This document shows positions 8,774 to 19,200 of a stretch of 64,000 nt of DNA, one piece after another; positions within the stretch are counted from its first letter, which is position 1, and every line of letters starts with the position of its first letter. Where the stretch lies: positions 1,556,501 to 1,620,500 of the forward strand of contig NZ_JARRCW010000001.1 in NCBI RefSeq assembly GCF_031501865.1, given 5' to 3'. Under the pieces are notes generated by a model, which ran no database searches, was not told where the DNA came from, and saw nothing but the letters and a program-made list of their open reading frames with translations. This stretch comes from Pseudovibrio sp. M1P-2-3 (GTDB lineage: Bacteria > Pseudomonadota > Alphaproteobacteria > Rhizobiales > Stappiaceae). The position numbers and the translations under genes are program-made.

Positions 8774-9193
8774 ATGGCTGAACAACAAGGCAGAATACTG
8801 CTGCTTAAAATCAAGTCCGATGGCGGCAGTTATGACCAAGTGTGTGGGATTAAATCTCGCTCTTTGTCGGTGAGTAATAACATGTCAGATACAACCACTG
8901 CAGATAAGGATGATGCGTCTAAAAAGCTTAGCTCCTCATCTATCTATGGCATCCAATCAGTTGCCCTCTCTGGCTCGGGAATTAGCCAAAGCGACGATGT
9001 TCTCAAGACATTGAATGAAGCAGCATTGGGGCCAAGTGCTCTAGAAACTCAGGTGGTTGTCCCGGGCATAGGAACTTACGAAGGTAGCGCCCTTATTGAA
9101 ACCTTTGAGTTTACCGGCGAACTTGAAGAGGCTCTTGGTTTCAGTATCTCCTTGAAAATGTCTGGTGAAGTGACCTTCACAGCGGAAACGTAA
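8774..9193 (+). CDS. phage major tail tube protein, TP901-1-like
   Basis: 139 residues. It has the tube-protein pattern: GRILLLKIKSDGG at the N-terminus, LSVSNNMSDTTTAD, a variable loop, then EGSALIETFEFTGELEEALGFSISLKMSGEVTF at the C-terminus. The start is two bases after the previous stop, with GAGAGGAAT as ribosome site. It precedes the tail assembly chaperone as expected. Confidence 0.87.
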   Translation: MAEQQGRILLLKIKSDGGSYDQVCGIKSRSLSVSNNMSDTTTADKDDASKKLSSSSIYGIQSVALSGSGISQSDDVLKTLNEAALGPSALETQVVVPGIGTYEGSALIETFEFTGELEEALGFSISLKMSGEVTFTAET

Positions 9194-9202
9194 GAGGTCA
9201 CT

Positions 9203-9532
9203 GTGAAAAAGCCAAACAAAGCACGGGGTGAGGTGGCTCTTAAAATTGGAGAGCATGACCTCATTTTATGCGCGGAAATGGAGCGGCTGGAACAGTTTGA
9301 ACAGGCCACAGGCGGGGTTAATATCTCTCAGCTTCTGTTTGATATTAGATCGCAAAAGGCCTCCACATTAAAGGCTGGTGTTCTTTCTCTGACAGTTGCC
9401 GGAGATGCTGACAAAGCATGGAAGAGCCAAACGGGGATACTGCAATTCCCGTTTATTATGGAAGCCTTGATGACCGCCTTGTGTCCTGAGGTGGAGGAAA
9501 AAAAGCCGGAAGCCGAGGCGGAGAGACCTTAG
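9203..9532 (+). CDS. tail assembly chaperone, short (G-like) product
   Basis: 109 residues, similar in size and pattern to GTA/TAC-family chaperones (LILCAEMERLEQFEQATGG). It lies between the tail tube and tape measure genes, the invariant position of the G/GT chaperones that coat the tape measure before tube assembly. Near its 3' end a classical slippery heptamer is in the correct phase, and the downstream -1 frame is open for another 74 codons (see the next two entries). A minority of ribosomes should thus make a longer G-T fusion. Confidence 0.82.
   Translation: MKKPNKARGEVALKIGEHDLILCAEMERLEQFEQATGGVNISQLLFDIRSQKASTLKAGVLSLTVAGDADKAWKSQTGILQFPFIMEALMTALCPEVEEKKPEAEAERP
9499..9505 (+). 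promoter_or_regulatory. programmed -1 ribosomal frameshift site (A AAA AAG)
   Basis: The zero-frame codons read GAA AAA AAG CCG, so the heptamer A_AAA_AAG is in exact X_XXY_YYZ phase, 9 codons before the zero-frame stop. Slipping by -1 enters a frame open to 9729. A_AAA_AAG is among the most efficient bacterial -1 shift sequences (established knowledge), and this location matches lambda G/T. Confidence 0.85.
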
Positions 9533-9729
9533 AGCATTTTCCGTTTCGGCAGTGGCTAAGGTGGCTACCTCACATTGGGTGGACACCCGAGATATTTTGG
9601 AAATCCTCTTACATTGAGTTCATCGAGGCAGTTGAGGGATGGCGTGAGATTAACCGGCCGCAGCAGGCAGGGCACGTTACCAGCTCAGACCGCGAAGAGT
9701 TCAAGCAACTTCTTGAGAAATACGGTTAG
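9505..9729 (+). CDS. T-like extension of the tail assembly chaperone, reached by -1 frameshift
   Basis: The -1 frame from the slippery site encodes 74 residues with no start codon of its own near the overlap. They include LEHFPFRQWLRWLPHIGWTP and FIEAVEGWREINRPQ, followed by an acidic C-terminal helix, and end 5 bases before the tape measure ATG. The composition is that of a folded protein. In lambda the T domain binds the tail tube protein while G binds the tape measure. This segment is usually missed by annotation because it lacks an initiation codon. Confidence 0.8.
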   Translation, partial: AGSRGGETLEHFPFRQWLRWLPHIGWTPEIFWKSSYIEFIEAVEGWREINRPQQAGHVTSSDREEFKQLLEKYG

Positions 9730-9734
9730 ATCAT

Positions 9735-11933
9735 ATGGCTGATGCTTCTGAAAAAGTAATCATGCTCTTTGAAGCGCGTACGAAAGACGTGGAGAAGAAG
9801 CTTGAGCGTATGGACCGCGCTGTCAACAAGTCGATGCGGGGAAGCCAAAAGGCGGTGGGCCGCTTTGATAGCTCCATAAAAGCGGCATCAGCTACGGCTG
9901 GGAAATTCTCCAAAACACTTGCTGGTCTTAGTTTTGCGGGCGGTATCGCAGGCGCTCTAACATTCAGCGGCGCAATAGATAAGGCTATGGAGGGTATAGA
10001 GGACTTCGACAGAGTTGCTAAAACTGCTAGGCAGAACGGGTTTTCCGGTGAATTTTTCCAAACCTTGGGCTTTATGGCTGGGGAGTCATCAGTTGAGATC
10101 TCCACTCTTGAAACCGCTCTACGAAAATTCACTATAGGCGTGGGAGAGGCAAAGTACGGAACGGGTGAGCTTTACAATACATTGAGCCGTGCAAATCGTG
10201 GCCTGCTTGAGCAGCTGTTGAATGCGACAACAAATGAAGAAAGGTTGAAGCTCTATGCTGATGCAGTAGCGAACGCACAAAGCGCAGAAGAAAAAGCGCT
10301 TCTTACCAAAGCTGCCTTTGGGCAGCGAGGCGCTGATCTGGTGCGGGTTCTTGAGCAAGGATCAAAAGCATTTGATGAATCCGGTCAAAAAGCAAAGCAG
10401 CTCGGCAATATCATTGAAGATGAAATCTTAGAGCAGGCAGAAGAGCTGCAAAACAGGCTCGGCAATGCCTCCGATGCGCTGGACAAGCAGCTCAAAGCAG
10501 CTCTTATCGATATCACGCCTTATATGATTAACTTCAATGAAAACATGGCAGCGAGCGTTAAGTGGCTGCGGGAAATGAAGAAGGAGGCAAGCTCAGGGTT
10601 TGGAGATTTTAAGGGCTGGCTTAATGGTCAGGTAGGGGACATTAGTCCGATTACTGTTGAGGATGTAGCAAGCGCTATCTCGAAGGGATTATCCTTTACA
10701 GACAAAGGTTTGGAGCAAGCTCTTAAAGAAGGACGTGGGCGGCTTAAAGAGCTGCAACAGGTCCAAGCCGAGTTTCAAAGAGAGCATGGCGTTTATGATG
10801 GTCCTCGGGTCAGTTACTCAGATGAGCTGATCCAAGAGGCGGCGAATAGACAACAAGAACAAATCAATGATTTGCGAGCAAATCTAGCAGTTACTCAAAG
10901 CCTGATTAAGAAAACGAATGCTTCGGCGTCTAGTAACTCCGGCGGTACAGAACTTACTATTCATCCTACACAGCGTGTCAGTACTCTGCCTACATCCAAG
11001 CCAATCCTAGGAATTGATGACGTTGTAGGGACACGCAATGACAACGCCAGAGCGGCAGTAAGAGAAGCAGAGTCCGTTAATCGTGTCATTGAGGCGCTTC
11101 AAATGGAGCAAGCAGCCTTAACGCAAACACAAGCACAGCGCCGCCTTTCTTATGAACTGAGGGCAGCAGGAGCAGGGGCCACGGATGCTCAAAAACAACA
11201 GATTGAACAGCTTGTCACCCAGATAGATGCACAAAGACAAAAACAAGAGCAGCTTAATGAAGTTGCGGGGCTTAGTCAGTCGCTTTTTTATGATGTCTGG
11301 GGGACGTTTAACGCAGGTATTCAAACTGGAAACAGTCTCCTAGACACAATGCTTAACAAGCTTGCAGACCCTCTTTTACAGGCCCTTATCTCAGGCGAGG
11401 GGCCTTTTGCAGGCATATTCGGGGGCGGGCTTGGAAATCTATTTAGCGGCGGAGTGCAACAAGGCGTTTCAGCAGCAGCTCAATCTGCCGTTACCAGCAT
11501 TCCGGTGTACCATGATGGACTACTTCCCGATGAATATCTCGCCCTTTTGGAGCGCGGGGAGTCTGTCGTAACCGATAAAGTCATGGGCCGGACTATGGGC
11601 CTCTTGTCTGACTTCTCAAAGCTAGGCGCGACTCCTGAAATCCCAGAGATTAGCGTTCCGCCTGCAATCATGCTTCCAAGCGCTATCCCGCAAGTCTCTG
11701 TCATGGGCGCGGCTCCTGTTGTCGCGCCAAGTGCACCACCACAAATCAATGTGAATGTGTCTACTCCACCGGGCACTACTGCTGACGTACAGCAACGGCA
11801 AAGCGGTGGGCGTACTGATTTACAGGTCATTATCAAGGAAGTCGATCGCGGGATTGCGGGGCGAATTAGCTCCGGTCAATCGCAAATCCCTCGGGCGATT
11901 TCAGGGCAGTACAAATTGGACCGCAAGACATGA
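9735..11933 (+). CDS. phage tail tape measure protein
   Basis: 732 residues that set tail length and are ejected with DNA. The N-terminus is basic and helical (FEARTKDVEKKLERMDRAVNKSMRG), followed by a small-residue hydrophobic stretch (LAGLSFAGGIAGALTFSG) near residues 60-78. Long Gln/Ala-rich coiled-coil sections follow. The end has a GEGPFAGIFGGGLGNLF-type glycine-rich hydrophobic patch and YHDGLLPDEYLALLERGESVV, a motif of lambda-like tape measures. The length predicts a tail of roughly 100 nm using the usual ~1.5 angstrom per residue rule (inference). It overlaps the next gene by 4 bases. Confidence 0.9.
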   Translation: MADASEKVIMLFEARTKDVEKKLERMDRAVNKSMRGSQKAVGRFDSSIKAASATAGKFSKTLAGLSFAGGIAGALTFSGAIDKAMEGIEDFDRVAKTARQNGFSGEFFQTLGFMAGESSVEISTLETALRKFTIGVGEAKYGTGELYNTLSRANRGLLEQLLNATTNEERLKLYADAVANAQSAEEKALLTKAAFGQRGADLVRVLEQGSKAFDESGQKAKQLGNIIEDEILEQAEELQNRLGNASDALDKQLKAALIDITPYMINFNENMAASVKWLREMKKEASSGFGDFKGWLNGQVGDISPITVEDVASAISKGLSFTDKGLEQALKEGRGRLKELQQVQAEFQREHGVYDGPRVSYSDELIQEAANRQQEQINDLRANLAVTQSLIKKTNASASSNSGGTELTIHPTQRVSTLPTSKPILGIDDVVGTRNDNARAAVREAESVNRVIEALQMEQAALTQTQAQRRLSYELRAAGAGATDAQKQQIEQLVTQIDAQRQKQEQLNEVAGLSQSLFYDVWGTFNAGIQTGNSLLDTMLNKLADPLLQALISGEGPFAGIFGGGLGNLFSGGVQQGVSAAAQSAVTSIPVYHDGLLPDEYLALLERGESVVTDKVMGRTMGLLSDFSKLGATPEIPEISVPPAIMLPSAIPQVSVMGAAPVVAPSAPPQINVNVSTPPGTTADVQQRQSGGRTDLQVIIKEVDRGIAGRISSGQSQIPRAISGQYKLDRKT

Positions 11934-12295
11934 CTCCAATCAACTGGCCTTCCAGTGTTCCTTATGCGCCGCTTCTGGATAGCATTGACGTGGTTCAAGC
12001 CTATTCTCCTCCTGTCTCAACTTCATTCGAGGCTGGGAACACACGGGAACGGCACGTCACCAATATGCACTTTCGCAAGCAAAAGCAGACGGTTCCAATG
12101 TCGCTTGCTGAGTGTGAGGCATTCAAGGCTTTCTTTGAGGGCGAGCTTTATACAGGACACCGGCGCTTCAATATGAAGGTGCTACTTGAGACGGATTACT
12201 TTGAGAAAGAAGTCAAAATCAACCCTGCGAGCCTGAGCTTTAAACGTATCGGGCGCACGGTCCAAGTGACTATGGAGCTGACAATCACGCTATGA
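11930..12295 (+). CDS. minor tail protein (distal tail region), hypothetical
   Basis: 121 residues. The pattern (INWPSSVPYAPL, FEAGNTRERHVTNMHFRKQK, then MSLAECEAFKAFFEG) resembles short tail-tip proteins encoded between the tape measure and DUF1833 genes in alphaproteobacterial prophages, analogous in position to lambda M. Four-base overlaps on both sides place it firmly in the tail operon. Confidence 0.7.
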   Translation: MTPINWPSSVPYAPLLDSIDVVQAYSPPVSTSFEAGNTRERHVTNMHFRKQKQTVPMSLAECEAFKAFFEGELYTGHRRFNMKVLLETDYFEKEVKINPASLSFKRIGRTVQVTMELTITL

Positions 12296-12819
12296 CAGAT
12301 TTAATGACAGAGGCTATGGAGGAAGCCTATGCCTCCACAACATCGGCAGTGATTTGGTCAACAGTGGAGCTGACGCATTCTTCGTTTATTCAAGACGGTG
12401 AAGTGGTGCCGTTGCGATTTGTTTCCGAAGGCATTGGCCGTACATTCAAACTTGAAGATGACGCGCCTTACAACTCGGGGCAAGAAGTGGAGTTTATGGC
12501 GGTGCCGTTCGGGTTTGAGCTTCCTGATATTGTCGAGGGCTCTATGCCAACGTTTCAAGTCTGGATTGACAATGCCGTGCATGAAGTTGCGCCATATCTG
12601 GAGGCGGCAAAAGATATGCGCGAGCCTATATTTCTGAATTATCGAGAGTTCCTTGAGGGACTAGAAGGCCCGCAACATAACTTAATGGGCTTGGAAATTA
12701 AAACTATCCAGATCAAAGCGGATCGTGTCACTGCTACCAGCCAGCTTTACAATTGGCAAAATAGAGGCTTCCCGCACAAGACATATAGGCCCGAAGAGTT
12801 CCCAACACTTGCCCTATGA
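12292..12819 (+). CDS. DUF1833 tail-tip protein (lambda L-like position)
   Basis: 175 residues starting MTDLMTEAMEEAYAS and continuing WSTVELTHSSF, typical of DUF1833 proteins found just upstream of NlpC/P60-like tail peptidases. The end YNWQNRGFPHKTYRPEEFP is also characteristic. It probably forms the tail hub, perhaps with an iron-sulfur-like role as in lambda gpL, but the Cys residues needed for a cluster are not visible here. It overlaps both neighbours by 4 bases. Confidence 0.82.
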   Translation: MTDLMTEAMEEAYASTTSAVIWSTVELTHSSFIQDGEVVPLRFVSEGIGRTFKLEDDAPYNSGQEVEFMAVPFGFELPDIVEGSMPTFQVWIDNAVHEVAPYLEAAKDMREPIFLNYREFLEGLEGPQHNLMGLEIKTIQIKADRVTATSQLYNWQNRGFPHKTYRPEEFPTLAL

Positions 12820-13226
12820 TAGATGACCAGATCACCCGATTGAGTTCTTTAATCGGTAAGCCATATTCCAAAACAAATACCGCCCCCGGCCTCCACTGTT
12901 GGGGGCTTTTTTGTGAAGCTCAGGAAATTCTAGGACAAAAGGGCTTGCCTGCCATTTGCGAGTTGGCAGAGGGGCCAATTGCCAGAGCTAAAGCCTTTCG
13001 GTCTCACGAAGAATATTCCCGCTGGATTGAGGTGGGCGCACCAGCCCACGGGTGCGCGGTGATGATGGCAAAGCGCCCTGACCTCTATCAGCACATAGGC
13101 GTTTATCTCTCATTCAACAGCGGTGGGGTGCTGCATGCACATGAGCCAGCCGTGCAATTTGAAACCTTCTCAAGCTTGAGGTTTGCAGGATGGAAGCTCT
13201 TTCGATTCCTCATCAAAAGCCAATAG
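12816..13226 (+). CDS. NlpC/P60-like tail-tip cysteine peptidase (lambda K-like)
   Basis: 136 residues. HCWGLFCEAQ holds the putative catalytic Cys near residue 27, QHIGVYL the catalytic His near residue 91, and VLHAHEP follows, as in NlpC/P60 tail hydrolases that locally open peptidoglycan during DNA entry. Its 3' end overlaps the J-like gene by 37 bases in another frame. Confidence 0.8.
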   Translation: MIDDQITRLSSLIGKPYSKTNTAPGLHCWGLFCEAQEILGQKGLPAICELAEGPIARAKAFRSHEEYSRWIEVGAPAHGCAVMMAKRPDLYQHIGVYLSFNSGGVLHAHEPAVQFETFSSLRFAGWKLFRFLIKSQ

Positions 13227-16200
13227 GCACACCACACACCTTTACTGTCTTTGACGGTGAGACTGTTGCAAGTGTGGTTGAGCGCTCTGGCCTATCTAAA
13301 GGTTTCCCTATTGTTGCTTGCGTCAATGGCCTACCAGTCTTGCGCAAAAATAATGGTTGGGATTTGGCGCTAAAGCAGGGGGACTGCTTTGAAATTCTAG
13401 TTTTGCCTGCTGGCGGTGAGGGCGGTGATACGGGCAAGACCGTGATGCGCATTGTTGGTATGATTGCTGTGGCCGCATTGGCAGCTGTTACAGGTGGGGC
13501 AGCTTTGGCGGCTTTCCCGGCTATCGGGGCAGCTGGGGCGGCGATTGTCAGCGGGGTTATCACCACCGCAGGTGGCTTACTTGTAAATACCCTACTTGCT
13601 CCAAAATCCTCAGCGCAAGAGCGGGAAACGCTTGCATCCTCTCCCACGTATACAATCAATGCAGTGGGCAATACGGCGCGGCTTTACCAACCTATTCCCG
13701 TCCAATATGGCCGCTTTAAGATGGTATTGGATTATGCTTCTGACCCGTACCAAGAATATGAAGACAATGACCAATATGTGTACTACCTGTTTTCGCGCGG
13801 CTGCGGGCGCTCGGAAGTAAACGAGATCTATATCGGTGAGACAAAAATCTGGGATGCGGAGGACGGCTACACCTCCACGTATACCGATTTGGAGATTGAG
13901 CAGTACGAGCCCGGTGAGCAGATAGATCTCTTTCCAGTACAGGTTGAAGCCTCGGAAGAAGTCGGTTCACAGACCATCAAAACCAATGAGTATCTAGGGC
14001 CGTTTGTGGCAGTGCCAGCGGGCGAAACGGCAAAGCGGTTAGCGGTGGACGTGGTCTGGCCGCTTGGCGGCTACAAGACCAATGATGATGGCAGCTACCA
14101 TAAAGCGACCTTCAAGTTTGATATTGAGTATCAGGAGATTGACGACAACGGCGATCCGCTTGGCAGCTGGCAGAACCTCGCTTCCTATGACAAGGGAATG
14201 AAAACCAAGACAGCCAAGCGAAAGACGTTTTCAAAGAAGGTGCCGAGCGGGCGCTATCAGGTGCGTATCTTGCGCCACGATCAATTTGATGAGGACAATA
14301 CTACCGACGCCAAGGTGATGCAGTGGGGAGGCTTGCGGGCCTACCTTGACGGGCCGCAATCGTTTGCCAATGTCTCGACAACGGCCGTTAAAATTCGGGC
14401 AAATGAGCAGTTGCAGGGCGCGGCTTCAAAGCAGTTTTCTATTGTGCAGACCCGTATTCTGCCTGTCTGGAATGGGTCTGCTTGGGTGGAGCAGCCAAGC
14501 CGCTCGATTTGCTGGGCGGCTATCGATGTGATGAGAAATAGCGTTTATGGCGCGGGCCTGTCGGATACGCACATCGACTACGCCACCTTCATGCACTACG
14601 ATAGTGTATGGGCTTCAAACCCAGATACTTTTGACGGTGTCTTTGATAGCCAAACCACTATTTTCGATGCGCTCAACACCATCCTAGCCGCTGGTCGCTC
14701 GGCCTTATCCTTTGTGGGGCACACTGTCTCGATGGTGCGAGATGAGCCTAGAGGCCTACCCCGACAAGTCTTTACAGATCGCAATATCGTTGCAGGCTCG
14801 CTTGAAATCAACCAAACGCTGTTAAGCGATGATTACGCCGATGACATTCTCGTTGAGTACATGGATGGGCAGACGTGGCGGTGGGATACAGTCCGGTGCT
14901 CACTGGCGACTTCTAGTAGCTCTCGGCCTACCAGTATTCGGATGATGGGTGTCTCTGATAGAGATCATGCGTGGTCGGAAGGAATGCACATTGCTGCTGA
15001 TAACGCATTCCGGCGGCGTACCATTCGCTTCACAACAGAACTGGAAGGGCGAATCCTACAGCGCGGGGATGTGGTTGAGGTGCAATCCCATGTGCCGCAG
15101 AAATGGGGACGGTCGGGCGTTATTGAGGGATTTAACGGCCTTGATTTAACGCTTTCAGAAGAGCCGGAAACTGACCCTGACAATACATATCTTCTCGTGC
15201 GCAGAAAAGATGGCGGGCCGTGGGGGCCTATTAAGATCACATGGTTCGAAGGTTCGCGTGTTGTTACTCTTGATGGTGATGATACTGAATTCTGGGAGGA
15301 CTACTACGGCGAACTACAGCGACACTTGCTTGATAGCGGTGACGAGGCTCCGAGCTATGCAGTTGGTGAAGGGGCGAGTTTTACTTTTCGTGGGATTGTT
15401 GTTGGGGCTGAGCCTCAAGGTAACCATGTTACATTGACCCTCAAGGAAGATGATCCAAGGGTCTACTTGGCTTCAAGCGGGGTGTCCGTTCCGGAGCGTC
15501 CTGTCGGTTCACTTCTGCCCCCATCGGTGGAATTGCCGCAGGTTATGCAGTTTTTTGCATCTCGCGGATTGGAAGCCGCAGAGTCTATTTTGTCAGTGCA
15601 AATTGTTCCAGTCGCGGGGGCAGAAGGCTATATCTGTGAAACCAGTTTAGACGATGGCGTAACGTGGGACCGTAAATATTCAGGTTTTCACTCTTCCTTT
15701 GATTTCGTCTGCTCCCGCGATGCTTTCGCAGTGCGTGTCTGCGCCATTGGAGCCGCTGGACAGGGGCCTTGGAAATACGCCAGTGTGCCTGAAGAAACGC
15801 GGGCTATTGTGCTACCTGCGGGGAGCGTGGTGACAACCGCAGCTCAGCTTTATGATGCGGTTGCTGATGAATTCAAAACACCGGTAGACCTTGCTACGGA
15901 TATCAATAACGCAAAGCAGGATGCACTTGATGCAGCGGACGCGGCTGCACAGGGTGCCGCAGATGCAGTGGATGCAGCCGCCGCAGCGAAACAAGAAGCG
16001 CTGGATGCAGTAGGCGAGGCAAAACAAGAGGCGCTAGCTGCAGCCGCCGCAGCGAAACAAGATGCGCTGGATGCAGTAGGCGAGGCAAAACAAGAGGCGC
16101 TAGCTGCAGCGAACGCGGCTGCGCAGGGGGCAGCAGATGCAGCGGATGCAGCCGCCGCAGTGAAACAAGATGCGATAGATGCAGTAGGCGAGGCAAAACA

Positions 16201-19200
16201 AGAAGCTGCAGACGCAGTGGGCGAGGCAAGAGAAATCGCGTCGCTCAATGTTTTTGATGTTTTCAGCAAAATTAACGAAATCGAAGGGCGGCTTGATCAA
16301 ACAAACGAAGCGGTAATTTATCAAGCGTTTTCAACTCAGTATGACAGAGCGGAATATAAAAATATCGTCACGCTCGTTGAGCAGGAAGGACGTACAAGAG
16401 CACAGGAGATTACAAGCCTTGGTGCGCGGCTCCAAAGCTCCGATGGGAAAATAAGCGGTCAAGCAACCGCATTACAGTCTATCGAGGCGCGAGTTGAAAG
16501 CACGGAAACGGGGATCACCTCTAACGCAACCTCCATCACCGGGCTGAACTCATCGTTATCAAACCTCTCAGGCTCAGTTAATGCACATGGTGCGGCAATC
16601 CAGTCACTTGAAACAACGACAGGTGATAACGCTGACGAAATCGAAACGCTTTCAAATAGTGTGACAGCCCTCCAAAGTAATCTCTCTGACGCAGAAGGTG
16701 GCATTGATGCGAATTCCGAGGCTATGACAGCGCTCACCACTCGGGTTACGAGCGCAGAGGGGGGGATCACCTCGATCTCCAGCGATGTGACGAGTTTACA
16801 GAGCGGCTTGAACGATGCCGAGGATGATATTAGCGCTAACGCGAGTGCAGTTGATGCAGTAACTACCCGTGTGACGGATAATGAGGGAGAAATTATCAGT
16901 AACTCTAACCGGATCAGCAATCTGAAGGTGCGGATAAAAGATACTGAAGACGACGTGGAAGCAGGCGCAGATGCAACCACAGCATTGACTACTCGGGTTA
17001 CGAGCGCAGAGGGGAGTATCACCTCGATCACCAGCGATGTGACGAGTTTACAGAGCGGCTTGAACGATGCCGAGGGTGATATTAGCGCTAATGCGAGTGC
17101 TGTCGATTTACTGAACACTGAGGTCGTTAAACACGATGATAAAATAACGTCTCATGCAGGCAGCATTAGCAGCATCCGATCACGCATAAACGATGCAGAA
17201 GATAATATTGACGCAGGCGCAGACGCAACCTCGGCGCTCACCACTCGGGTTACGAGCGCAGAGGGTGACATTAGCAGTATGTCATCTGATATAACCAGCC
17301 TCCAAAGCGATCTTACTGACGCGCAAGACGGGGTTGATAGCAATGCCAGCGCTCTTAGTTCTCTCAACTCAACAGTTAGCGATCAAGGCGATGATATCAC
17401 CAGCAACGCCAGCAAGATTAGTGATTTAAAATCGAGAGTTAAGGACACTGAAGACGATGTGGAGGCAGGCGCAGATGCAACCACAGCATTGACTACTCGG
17501 GTTACGAGCGCAGAGGGGAGTATTACCTCGATCTCCAGCGATGTGACGAATTTACAGAGCGGCTTGAACGATGCCGAGGATGATATTAGCGCTAACGCGA
17601 GTGCAGTTGATGCAGTAACTACCCGTGTGACGGACAATGAGGGAGAAATTATCAGTAACTCTAACCGGATCAGCAATCTGAAGGTGCGGGTAAAAGATAC
17701 TGAAGACGATGTGGAAGCAGGCGCAGATGCAACCACAGCATTGACTACTCGGGTTACGAGCGTAGAGGGGAGTATCACCTCGATCTCCAGCGATGTGACG
17801 AGTTTACAGAGCAGCTTGAACGATGCCGAGGATGATATTAGCGCTAACGCGAGTGCAGTTGATTTACTGAACACTGAGGTCGTTAAACACGATGATAAAA
17901 TAACGTCTCATGCAGGCAGCATTAGCAGCATCCGATCACGCATAAACGATGCAGAAGATAATATTGACGCAGGCGCAGACGCAACCTCGGCGCTCACCAC
18001 TCGGGTTACGAGCGCAGAGGGTGACATCAGCAGCAACACCAGCAAGATTAGTGATTTAAAATCGAGAGTTAAAGACACTGAAGACGATGTGGAGGCAGGC
18101 GCAGATGCAACCACAGCATTGACTACTCGGGTTACGAGCGTAGAGGGGAGTATCACCTCGATCACCAGCGATGTGACGAGTTTACAGAGCGGCTTGAACG
18201 ATGCCGAGGATGATATTAGCGCTAACGCGAGTGCAGTTGATGCAGTAACTACCCGTGTGACGGACAATGAGGGAGAAATTATCAGTAACTCTAACCGGAT
18301 CAGCAATCTGAAGGTGCGGGTAAAAGATACTGAAGACGATGTGGAAGCAGGCGCAGATGCAACCACAGCATTGACTACTCGGGTTACGAGCGTAGAGGGG
18401 AGTATCACCTCGATCTCCAGCGATGTGACGAGTTTACAGAGCAGCTTGAACGATGCCGAGGATGATATCAACGCTAATGCGAGTGCTGTCGACTTACTGA
18501 ACACTGAGGTCGTTAAACACGATGATAAAATAACGTCTCATGCAGGCAGCATTAGCAGCATCCGATCACGCATAAACGATGCAGAAGATAATATTGACGC
18601 AGGCGCAGGCGCAACCTCGGCGCTCACCACTCGGGTTACGAGCGCAGAGGGGAGTATCACCTCGATCTCCAGCGATGTGACGAGTTTACAGAGCGGCTTG
18701 AACGATGCCGAGGATGATATTAGCGCTAACGCGAGTGCAGTTGATGCAGTAACTACCCGTGTGACGGACAATGAGGGAGAAATTATCAGTAACTCTAACC
18801 GGATCAGCAGTCTAAAGGTGCGGGTAAAGGATACTGAAGACGATGTAGAAGCAGGCGCAGACGCAACCACGGCGTTGACTACTCGGGTTTCGAGCGCTGA
18901 GGGCGATATTAGTTCGCTGTCCAGTAGTCTCACATCTGTTTCAACTCGCGTCGGAGACAATGAAAGTTCTGTATCAGCGCTTGCATCGTCTGTTGATGGG
19001 CTTGAGGCAAAATTTGTTGTACGCGTTGAAACTGGCGACAGTGACGCAGGATTTTACATTAAGGGTGTGAAAAAAGCGGACGGAACAGAGTATTTTGATT
19101 TTGTCATCAAGTCCGACAAGTTCGTTATAACTGATGGAACAGCAACCGCTGCACCATTCGTATTTACAAATGGTACTGCGTATATCGATGATGCTGTCAT

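Noticed and set aside
16459-18960. Four long minus-strand ORFs (up to 219 codons) under the fibre gene
   Set aside because: They are antisense by-products of the 126-bp repeats, with low-complexity Leu/Ser/Val composition and no ribosome sites.
16712-18970. Regular spacing suggestive of a CRISPR array
   Set aside because: Units are 126/252 bp, coding and in frame with the fibre gene. No short palindromic repeats or unique spacers; no cas genes in the window.
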